From Achromobacter pestifer (GTDB lineage: Bacteria; Pseudomonadota; Gammaproteobacteria; Burkholderiales; Burkholderiaceae_B), in the NCBI RefSeq assembly GCF_013267355.1, contig NZ_CP053985.1, forward strand, positions 5,580,001-5,644,000: 64,000 nt of DNA. Direction: 5' to 3'. The notes below the pieces were generated by a model. It was not told the origin of the DNA and ran no database searches. It was given only the letters and a program-made list of their open reading frames with translations. Below, piece by piece: positions 57,567 through 64,000 of this stretch. Made by a program: the position numbers and the translations under genes. The number at the start of each line of letters is the position of its first letter. Position 1 is the first letter of the stretch.

Positions 57567-58862
57567 TTACTTGGCGGCGCGCGCTGCGACAGCGGCGTCG
57601 AGGAACTGCTTCACGCCTTCCCAGGATTCCTGGTCGGCGCGGGCGTTGTCCTTGGGGTTGCCGCCGCTGGTGCTGATCTTGCCGGACACGGGGTGGGCAT
57701 AGACGAGCTGGGTGGTGGGCACGTAGGGGAACAGGATGGAGTGCCCGCCGTTCTCGTAGTCCAGCCACTCGACCGGGTAGGGGTGGTTCACCTGGGCCAG
57801 CTTGTCCTGCACCATCTTGGAATAGATGCTGGACGGCCAGGAGCCGTCGTCGGTGCCGGACAGCAGCATGACGGGGCCCTGGATGTCTTCGACCTTGATG
57901 CGGGCGCGGGCCACGGCGTCGGGGTCTTGCAGGGCGGTGAGGATGGCCTTCTCGTGGCGGTGCGGCGAGGGGCCTTCGTCGAAGGGCGCCCAGGTGGCGG
58001 TGCGATTGTTTTCCCAGACGTGGGGGATGGGCTTGCCGCCCAGTAGCCACGTGGGGCCTTCGCGGCCGATCTTGGGATCGCAGGCGTTCTGGCCGCTGTG
58101 GACCACGGCGCCAGGCACGTAGGCGACCACGGCCGAGACTTCCTCGGGGAAGGTGGCTCCTAGCAGCAGTACCAGCTCGCCGCCGCGCGACTGGCCGCTG
58201 ATGGCGACGAAGTCGTGCTTGGGGCTGACCTTCTTGCGCAGCCAGCGCAGGCCGGTCTGGAAGTATTCCAGCGGGGTGTTGGAGATGTAGTCCGACAGGC
58301 CCGGCGCCTTGAAGTAGGCCAGCGCGAAGGCGGCGTAACCGCGCGATGCGTAGAGCGCCGCGCGCGGTTCGTTGATGCCGCCGCCGGAGCCGTTCAGGAT
58401 CATGACGGCGGGGAACGGGCCGGGGCCGGGCGGCAGGTACAGCGTGCCGACCAGGCCTTCTTCGCGCACGTCCTGTCGGGTGACGCCGTCAGCCGCCAGG
58501 CGCTGGGTGAAGCTGGCCTGGGCCTGCGCGCCGGCGGCGCGCGCCACCACGTCGGTGACCAGGGCGTCGGTCACCGGGTGGTTGAAGTGTTCGCGGCTGG
58601 ACGAGTCCACGGGGGACTGCGACCAGACCAGGCCCATGGGCGCCACGCCGGTGTAATCGCCGGACACGGGCGCGTCACGGCCCAGGTCGACCGTGCCGTC
58701 CGCGCCGGCCACGAAGGCGGCCTGGCTTTGCCAGAGCACGCCGTTGCGGCGGGTCAGGGCGGTGATCTCCACCGTCTGGCCGGGCGCGACGTGTTCGACC
58801 CGGATCTGGCGCGGCACGTCGATCAGGTCGACGGCCGGGGTGATGGTGAGGGTGGGCGTCAT
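57567..58862 (-). CDS. BAAT-like acyl-CoA thioesterase/alpha-beta hydrolase
   Basis: A 431-residue protein with an N-terminal beta-sandwich as in bile-acid-CoA:amino-acid N-acyltransferase/acyl-CoA thioesterase (TITPAVDLIDVPRQIRVEHV) and a C-terminal alpha/beta hydrolase. The nucleophile elbow is ISGQSRGGELVL (Ser), the acid lies in LLSGTDDGSWPSS and the histidine in NGGHSILFPY. Family members cleave acyl-CoA or transfer acyl groups; the substrate here is unknown. It lies 3 bases after the SBP gene and 18 bases before the CMD gene. Confidence 0.85.
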   Translation of the reverse strand: MTPTLTITPAVDLIDVPRQIRVEHVAPGQTVEITALTRRNGVLWQSQAAFVAGADGTVDLGRDAPVSGDYTGVAPMGLVWSQSPVDSSSREHFNHPVTDALVTDVVARAAGAQAQASFTQRLAADGVTRQDVREEGLVGTLYLPPGPGPFPAVMILNGSGGGINEPRAALYASRGYAAFALAYFKAPGLSDYISNTPLEYFQTGLRWLRKKVSPKHDFVAISGQSRGGELVLLLGATFPEEVSAVVAYVPGAVVHSGQNACDPKIGREGPTWLLGGKPIPHVWENNRTATWAPFDEGPSPHRHEKAILTALQDPDAVARARIKVEDIQGPVMLLSGTDDGSWPSSIYSKMVQDKLAQVNHPYPVEWLDYENGGHSILFPYVPTTQLVYAHPVSGKISTSGGNPKDNARADQESWEGVKQFLDAAVAARAAK

Positions 58863-58865
58863 GGC

Positions 58866-60437
58866 TTACTTGCCCGCGTCCTTGGTGACCATCATGGCGG
58901 CGGTGCGGTCGCTGGTCATGGGGGTGACCTTCAGGCCTTTCTTGGTGGCCCAGATGTTCTTGTAGTGGAACAGCGGGATGATGGCCACGTCGTCGGACAC
59001 GATCTTGACGGAGTCGCGCAGGACGGCTTCACGCTTGGCCACGTCGAATTCCGAGGTGGATTGTTCCAGCGCGGCGTCGACCTTGGGGTTGCTGTAGCGG
59101 CCCCAGTTGGACGCGCCCAGGCCCTTCTTGGCGTCGGCGGTGGCCAGGATGTTGACCAGCGCGTAGCTGCCTTCGCCGGTGCCGTTGCCCCAGGCCAGCA
59201 TGCTGACCGCGAATTCGTTCTTGTTGGCGCGGCCCGAGTACACGGCCCATGGCACGACTTCCACCTGGGTCTTGATGCCGGCGCGGGTCCAGAACTGCGC
59301 CACGGCCTGGGCGGTTTCCGGGCCTTGCGGGTAGCGGTCGTTGGGCACGTGCATGGTCAGCTTGAAGCCGTCCGGGTAGCCGGCTTCGGCCAGCAGCTTC
59401 TTGGCCTGGGCGACGTCGTTGGGGATGTCCTTGACGTCGGGGTTGTAGCCGATGGTGCCCTTGGGCATCCACTGGTTGGCTTCGGTGGCGGCGCCTTGCA
59501 GGATGCGGTCGGCGATGGCCTTGCGGTTGATGGCCAGGTTCAGGGCCTGGCGCACGCGCACGTCCAGCAGCGGGTTCTTGTCCAGCGGTTTGCCGTTGTT
59601 GTCGGTGATGTACTGGTTGGGCGCGGGGTTGAAGCTGGGCTGCAGGATCATGACGCGCAGGCCGTCGTAGGGGTAGACCGACACGTTGGGGGCCTTTTGC
59701 AGCTTGGCCAGGTCGGATACCGAGACCTTGTCGATCACGTCCACGTCGCCCGCTAGCAGCGCGGCAGTGCGGGCGGCGGCGTTGTTGATGTAGCGGTAGT
59801 TGACCTTGTCCCAGATCTGCTTGTCGCCCCAGTAGCCGTCGTTGCGTTCCATGATGACGCGGTCGCCGGGGGTGTAGGACACGAACTTGTAGGGGCCGGT
59901 GCCGACCATGGCCTTGCCCGAGTTGTAGTCTTCGGTGGTGGACTTTTCACCGACGTGCTTGCTGACCACGTGCACGGAGGCCAGGTTCAGCGGCAGGTCG
60001 GGGTTGGGGGCCTTGGTCTTGATGATCAGGGTCAGCGGATCCTTGGCGGTCATCGTGTCGATGGTGCGCAGGTAGCCGGCATAGGTGGCCACGCTGCCCG
60101 GCACGGCGCGCGCGCGGGTGTAGGAGTAGATCAGGTCGTCGGCGGTGAAGGGCGTGCCGTCCTGCCACTTGACGCCTTCGCGCAGCTTGAATTCCCAGGT
60201 CTTGTCGTCCAGCGGCTTCCAGCTGACGGCCAGGCCGGGCTGCAGCTTGTTCCACTTGTTCTCGATCAACAGGTCCCAGAAGTGCAGGGCCACCGAGCGG
60301 TCGCCGGCGTGGTTGTTCAGCTGCGGGTCCAGGGACGACAGCGGGTCGGCGAAGCCGATGGACAGGTCGTCGGCGGACGCGGCGGCAGAAGCGCCGAGGA
60401 TGGCGGCGGTCAGGGTGGTGAGAATCAGGCGTTTCAT
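58866..60437 (-). CDS. ABC transporter periplasmic substrate-binding protein (peptide/nickel SBP_bac_5 type)
   Basis: A 523-residue periplasmic protein with signal peptide MKRLILTTLTAAILGASAAA (cleavage before ADDLS). Family marks are FADPLSSLDPQLNNHAGDRS, LHFWDLLIENKWNKLQPGLA, WEFKLREGVKWQDGTPFTAD and GTGPYKFVSYTPGDRVIMER. It is expected to bind a peptide-like or small organic ligand for the permease encoded upstream in the same operon. The gap to the upstream ATP-binding gene is 65 bases, enough for a separate ribosome binding site. Confidence 0.92.
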   Translation of the reverse strand: MKRLILTTLTAAILGASAAASADDLSIGFADPLSSLDPQLNNHAGDRSVALHFWDLLIENKWNKLQPGLAVSWKPLDDKTWEFKLREGVKWQDGTPFTADDLIYSYTRARAVPGSVATYAGYLRTIDTMTAKDPLTLIIKTKAPNPDLPLNLASVHVVSKHVGEKSTTEDYNSGKAMVGTGPYKFVSYTPGDRVIMERNDGYWGDKQIWDKVNYRYINNAAARTAALLAGDVDVIDKVSVSDLAKLQKAPNVSVYPYDGLRVMILQPSFNPAPNQYITDNNGKPLDKNPLLDVRVRQALNLAINRKAIADRILQGAATEANQWMPKGTIGYNPDVKDIPNDVAQAKKLLAEAGYPDGFKLTMHVPNDRYPQGPETAQAVAQFWTRAGIKTQVEVVPWAVYSGRANKNEFAVSMLAWGNGTGEGSYALVNILATADAKKGLGASNWGRYSNPKVDAALEQSTSEFDVAKREAVLRDSVKIVSDDVAIIPLFHYKNIWATKKGLKVTPMTSDRTAAMMVTKDAGK

Positions 60438-60502
60438 GTTCGGAGTCCTTGGTATAGGGGGAACTAGCGGTTAATCCGGGAGCCGCGGCGCGGCGGCTGG
60501 GT

Positions 60503-61516
60503 TCACGCCATGTCGTTCAGGTGACAGGCGCTCAGGTGGTTGATGGCGATTCCCTTCAGCGTGGGAACCTCGGTCTTGCAGCGCGGCATCGCATGCGGGC
60601 AGCGCGGATGGAAATGGCAGCCGCCGGGCGGATTCAGCGGGCTGGGGATCTCGCCCTTGATCGCGGTAAAGATCTTGTGGCGCGACTTCAGGGTGGGGAT
60701 CTCGGCCAGCAGGGCTTGCGTGTACGGGTGGTTGGGGTGGCGGAACACTTCTTCCACCGTGGCCGTTTCCACCACGCGGCCCAGGTACATGATCACGACG
60801 CGGTCGGACAGGTGCTCGACCACGCCCAGGTCATGGCTGATGAAGAGATAGGTCAAGCCCAGGTCTTCGCGCAGGTCCATGAAAAGGTTCAGGATCTGCG
60901 CCTGGATCGACACGTCCAGCGCGGCCACGGCTTCGTCGCACACCAGCATGTTCGGCTGCACGGCCAGGGCGCGGGCGATGCCGATGCGCTGGCGCTGGCC
61001 GCCGCTGAACTGGTGCGGATAGCGCTGGCGCAGCGCGGGGTCCAGGCCGGCGCGCTCCAGCTGGGCGCTGACGTAGTCGTCGAAGTCGCCGTTGCCGACC
61101 AGGCCATGGATGCGGGCCGCTTCGCCCACGATCTCGTCCACGCGCAGGCGCGGGTTGAGGCTGGCGTAGGGGTCCTGGAAAATCATCTGCACTTGCAGGC
61201 GCGCGGCATGGGCCTGGGCCGAGTTCATGTCGGCCGGGCGCACGCCGTTGATGCGGATCTCGCCGCCGGAGGGCGTGAGCAGGCCGGCCGCGATGCGGCC
61301 CAGCGTGGACTTGCCGCAGCCAGATTCGCCGACCAGGCCGACCACTTCGCCGGGGTTGACGATCAGGTCCACGTTGTCGACCGCGCGGGTCACGGCGGGC
61401 GGCTTGGACAGGCCCAGGCGTTGCATGGCGCGCACCGCGGGGCCGGTGGGGCGTTCGCCGAAACGCTTGCTGACTTGGCTGAGATCAATCAGCGGGGTAG
61501 GGGCAGTCGTGCTCAT
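60503..61516 (-). CDS. Oligopeptide-type ABC transporter ATP-binding protein (DppF/OppF-like)
   Basis: A 337-residue ATPase subunit. Walker A is GLVGESGCGKSTLGR, the signature motif is FSGGQRQRIGIARAL, and Walker B DEAVAALDVS uses A-V in place of the common P-T/S. The C-terminal oligopeptide-family segment ends CHFHPRCPHAMPRC. Its ATG overlaps the stop of the upstream ATPase gene by 4 bases, so the two are translationally coupled. Confidence 0.92.
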   Translation of the reverse strand: MSTTAPTPLIDLSQVSKRFGERPTGPAVRAMQRLGLSKPPAVTRAVDNVDLIVNPGEVVGLVGESGCGKSTLGRIAAGLLTPSGGEIRINGVRPADMNSAQAHAARLQVQMIFQDPYASLNPRLRVDEIVGEAARIHGLVGNGDFDDYVSAQLERAGLDPALRQRYPHQFSGGQRQRIGIARALAVQPNMLVCDEAVAALDVSIQAQILNLFMDLREDLGLTYLFISHDLGVVEHLSDRVVIMYLGRVVETATVEEVFRHPNHPYTQALLAEIPTLKSRHKIFTAIKGEIPSPLNPPGGCHFHPRCPHAMPRCKTEVPTLKGIAINHLSACHLNDMA

Positions 61517-62520
61517 GCCATCGCCTCGCTGGTCTGGATCGTGGGGTGGAAGCAGCGCACTTTGTGTTCGGGCAGGGCTTGGGTGATGCCGGGTTGCTGG
61601 CCACAGGCGGCGGTGGCGCGCGGGCAGCGCGCCGCGAAGGCACAGCCCGCGGGCAGGTTGAGCAGGTTGGGCGTCATGCCGGGAATCTGGCGCAGGCGCT
61701 GGCCGCGCCGGTTGTTGCTGGGCAGGCTGTCGATCAGGCCCACGGTGTAGGGGTGTTGCGGGCGGTCCAGCACGTCGTCGACGGTGCCGTGCTCGACGAT
61801 GCGGCCGGCGTACATGACGGCCACGTCGTCGGCCAGGCCGGCCACCACGGACAGGTCGTGGGTGATCCAGATCAGGCTGGTGCCGTGCTGCTGCGCGAGC
61901 TTCTGCACTTCGGACAGGATTTGCGCCTGGATGGTGACGTCCAGCGCGGTGGTGGGTTCGTCGGCGATGATCAGGTCGGGCCGGTGCAGCATGGCAATCG
62001 CGATGGCCACGCGCTGGCGCATGCCGCCGGACAGCTGATGCGGATAGGCCAGCAGCCGCTCTTCGGGGCTGGGAATGCCCATCATGCCCAGGGTGTCGCG
62101 CGACAGGGCGCGGGCCTGGGCCACGCTCATCTTGTTGTGGGCGCGCACGGTCTCGATCATTTGCGCGTCGACCCGCAGCACGGGGTTCAGCGTCATCATC
62201 GGATCCTGGAAGATCATGGCGATGCGGTTGCCTTGCAGCTTGCGCAGTTCGCGCGGCGCCAGCTTGGTCAGGTCGCGGCCCTGGAACAGCACTTCGCCGC
62301 CGACGATGCGGCCGGGGGCGTCGACCAGGCCCATGATGGAGAAGCCCGTGACGGACTTGCCCGAGCCGGACTCGCCGACCAGGCCCAGGATCTTGCCGCG
62401 TTCCAAGGTGAAGGAAACGTCGTCCACGGCAGGCAGCACGCCCGCGCGGGTATGGAAGTGGGTGCGCAGGTTGCGCACCTCCAGCGTCGGCGCGCCGGCG
62501 TTGTCGCGGTCGGCGCTCAT
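61513..62520 (-). CDS. Oligopeptide-type ABC transporter ATP-binding protein (DppD/OppD-like)
   Basis: A 335-residue ATPase subunit beginning [20 protein letters not shown]. Walker [15 protein letters not shown], signature [15 protein letters not shown], Walker [15 protein letters not shown], and the C-terminal oligopeptide-family segment [12 protein letters not shown]. The frame stays open to 63186 but overlaps the permease gene there. The start is fixed at the ATG overlapping the permease stop (62517-62520). Confidence 0.93.
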   Translation of the reverse strand: MSADRDNAGAPTLEVRNLRTHFHTRAGVLPAVDDVSFTLERGKILGLVGESGSGKSVTGFSIMGLVDAPGRIVGGEVLFQGRDLTKLAPRELRKLQGNRIAMIFQDPMMTLNPVLRVDAQMIETVRAHNKMSVAQARALSRDTLGMMGIPSPEERLLAYPHQLSGGMRQRVAIAIAMLHRPDLIIADEPTTALDVTIQAQILSEVQKLAQQHGTSLIWITHDLSVVAGLADDVAVMYAGRIVEHGTVDDVLDRPQHPYTVGLIDSLPSNNRRGQRLRQIPGMTPNLLNLPAGCAFAARCPRATAACGQQPGITQALPEHKVRCFHPTIQTSEAMA

Positions 62521-63431
62521 TTGTGGGTCCTCGGGTTCAGCACGTCGCGCAGGCGGTCGCCCACCAGGTTGATCGCCACGATGGTGACCAGCAGCGCGAT
62601 GCCGGGGTAGAAACTGATCCAGTATTCGCCGGACAGCATGGTCTGGAAGCCGTTGGAGATCAGCAACCCCAGCGACGGTTCGGTCACGGGCACGCCCAGG
62701 CCTAGGAAGCTCAGGGTGGCCTCCAGCGTGATGGCGCGCGCGATCTGCAAGGTGCCGATGACGATCAGCGGCGGCAGGCAGTTGGGCAGGATGTGCTTCA
62801 ACATGATGCGCCAGTTGGGGATGTCCAGGCAGCGGGCCGCTTCCACGTATTCGCGGCGGCGCTCGACCAGGGCCTGGCCGCGCGCGGTGCGGGCGTAGTA
62901 GGCCCATTCCAGGATCACCAGCGTCAGCACCACGTTGCCCACGCCCTTGCCCAGATAGGCCAGGATCATCATGGCCACGAGGATGGACGGGAACGACAGG
63001 ATCAGGTCGACCAGACGCATGATGATCGCGTCGGTCTTGCCGCCGGCGTAGGCGGCCAAGAGACCCAGCAGTGTGCCGATGATGCCGGCGATGACGGCCG
63101 AGCCCACGCCCACGATCAGGCTGATGCGCAGGCCGTACAGAATGCCCGAGAGCAGATCGCGGCCCTGGCCGTCGGTGCCCAGCCAATAGTGGAAGGTGTC
63201 CAGCCCGTTCATGCTGCCCGGCGGCAGGCGCGCGTCCAGCACGTCGATCTGCAGCAGGTCATACGGGTTCTGCGGCGCGATCCAGGGCGCCAGCACGGCG
63301 GCCAGGATCAGCAGGGTGGCGACAGCCAGGCCCAGCACTGCCGTCTTGGACGACATGAACTCGGCCAGGTTGCGCCGCCACGGCGATTCGCGGCGCAGCG
63401 CGGGAGTGGGGTTCGTCGATACGGCGCTCAT
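62517..63431 (-). CDS. ABC transporter permease (DppC-like)
   Basis: A 304-residue inner-membrane permease with about six membrane segments: a first segment in TAVLGLAVATLLILAAVLAP, then the DppC-type GTDGQGRDLLSGILYGLRIS, and the permease loop EYVEAARCLDIPNWRIMLKH. It forms the channel together with the DppB-like subunit. It overlaps both neighbouring genes by 4 bases. Confidence 0.93.
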   Translation of the reverse strand: MSAVSTNPTPALRRESPWRRNLAEFMSSKTAVLGLAVATLLILAAVLAPWIAPQNPYDLLQIDVLDARLPPGSMNGLDTFHYWLGTDGQGRDLLSGILYGLRISLIVGVGSAVIAGIIGTLLGLLAAYAGGKTDAIIMRLVDLILSFPSILVAMMILAYLGKGVGNVVLTLVILEWAYYARTARGQALVERRREYVEAARCLDIPNWRIMLKHILPNCLPPLIVIGTLQIARAITLEATLSFLGLGVPVTEPSLGLLISNGFQTMLSGEYWISFYPGIALLVTIVAINLVGDRLRDVLNPRTHK

Positions 63432-64000
63432 GCCGAGGCCTCCAGCCGCACCCGCGGGTCCAGCACTTTATAAAGAATGTCCACGATCAGGTTCAGGGTC
63501 ACGAACAGGCACACCACCACGATCAGGTAGGCCACGATGACGGGGCGGTCCAGCGCGTTCAGGCTGTCCAGGATCAGCTTGCCGGCGCCGGGCCAGGCGA
63601 AGATGCTTTCCGTGACCACGGCGAAGGCGATGGTGGAGCCCAGCTCCAGGCCCAGCACCGTCACCAGCGGAATCATGGTGTTGCGCAACACGTGCACACA
63701 GACCACGCGCATGGGCGACAGGCCCTTGGCGCGCGCGAACTTCACGAAGTCCAGCGGCAGCACGTCGCGCACGCCGGCGCGGGTCAGGCGGATCACCAGG
63801 GATATCTTGAACAGCGACAGGTTGAACGCCGGCAGGATCAGGTGGCGCCAGCCGTCTGCCGTCAGCCAGGACCACTGGAAGCCCAGGAACTCCACCGTTT
63901 CGCCGCGGCCGCTGGCCGGCAGCCAGCCCAGCGACACGCTGAACGTCATGATCAGCATCAGCGCGATCCAGAACGTCGGCAGCGAAAAGCCGACGATGCT
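63428..64000 (-). CDS. ABC transporter permease (DppB-like), 5' end outside window
   Basis: C-terminal 190 residues of a DppB-type permease. FSLPTFWIALMLIM continues to the window edge, so the start lies beyond base 64000. Visible marks are TRAGVRDVLPLDFVKFARAK and VLRNTMIPLVTVLGLELGS, the permease loop with the ARAKG motif. Its stop overlaps the DppC-like start by 4 bases. It is the furthest upstream gene of this operon visible here. Confidence 0.92.
   Translation of the reverse strand, partial: SIVGFSLPTFWIALMLIMTFSVSLGWLPASGRGETVEFLGFQWSWLTADGWRHLILPAFNLSLFKISLVIRLTRAGVRDVLPLDFVKFARAKGLSPMRVVCVHVLRNTMIPLVTVLGLELGSTIAFAVVTESIFAWPGAGKLILDSLNALDRPVIVAYLIVVVCLFVTLNLIVDILYKVLDPRVRLEASA

Noticed and set aside
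1..64000. tRNA, rRNA, CRISPR arrays and riboswitches
   Set aside because: None was recognised on reading either strand; a covariance-model search would be needed to exclude small RNAs.

Overview
The window is high-GC DNA from a betaproteobacterium, most likely Burkholderiales/Alcaligenaceae (Achromobacter or Bordetella type). The reasons are the Bug-family tripartite tricarboxylate binding protein, the many LysR/GntR-MocR/AraC regulators, a passenger-repeat autotransporter, and dense divergent regulator-catabolism pairs. The genus is inferred from gene content, not from a database match. No rRNA, tRNA or CRISPR was seen.

Left part (0-23 kb), ordinary chromosome with some odd fusions. A truncated NAD(P)-binding oxidoreductase is followed by a [2Fe-2S]/FAD/NAD reductase fused to an M24 peptidase-like domain. 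This is divergent from a GntR/aminotransferase/AraC three-part regulator that is translationally coupled to a VOC protein. Next come a second VOC protein, a small secreted protein, an FMN alpha-hydroxy-acid dehydrogenase and a 1857-residue autotransporter. The autotransporter passenger holds fourteen 68-residue repeats, eight of them forming two copies of a four-unit block. After it come an M48 metalloprotease/DUF4034 pair, a zinc alcohol dehydrogenase, three small exported proteins, an HD hydrolase, a DMT transporter and a MarR-GNAT fusion regulator.

Second part (23-29.4 kb), an accessory module. A membrane protein of unknown function is divergent from an amidase-like protein and a protein joining a papain-like protease to an alpha/beta hydrolase. 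Neither of the latter two has a signal peptide. A decayed IS66 transposase closes the module on the right.

Third part (29.4-43 kb), catabolic chromosome. It holds a GlxA-type regulator with a divergent cysteine hydrolase, and a compact sugar-acid-type operon (MFS transporter, SDR, IlvD/Edd dehydratase, 3-hydroxyisobutyrate-dehydrogenase-like enzyme) under a divergent LysR. A DUF3604 protein divergent from a LysR plus a Bug binding protein follows.

Fourth part (43-54 kb), a lower-GC island with defence character. It contains a lone PD-(D/E)XK nuclease, exported or membrane proteins of unknown function, a frameshifted phage-type DUF2280 gene, a large NACHT STAND NTPase with a nuclease-like N-terminus, a HEPN/Toprim protein, small ORFs and a frameshifted conserved gene. 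A hairpin repeat family (core AATTGYAGTCTGACAC) occurs at four clear sites plus one degenerate site, all inside this island.

Right part (54-64 kb), chromosome again. It has a methyltransferase, a VOC protein, a LysE exporter, and a reverse-strand operon of an oligopeptide-type ABC transporter with a substrate-binding protein, a BAAT-like thioesterase/hydrolase and a two-domain AhpD/CMD protein. The operon runs off the right edge.
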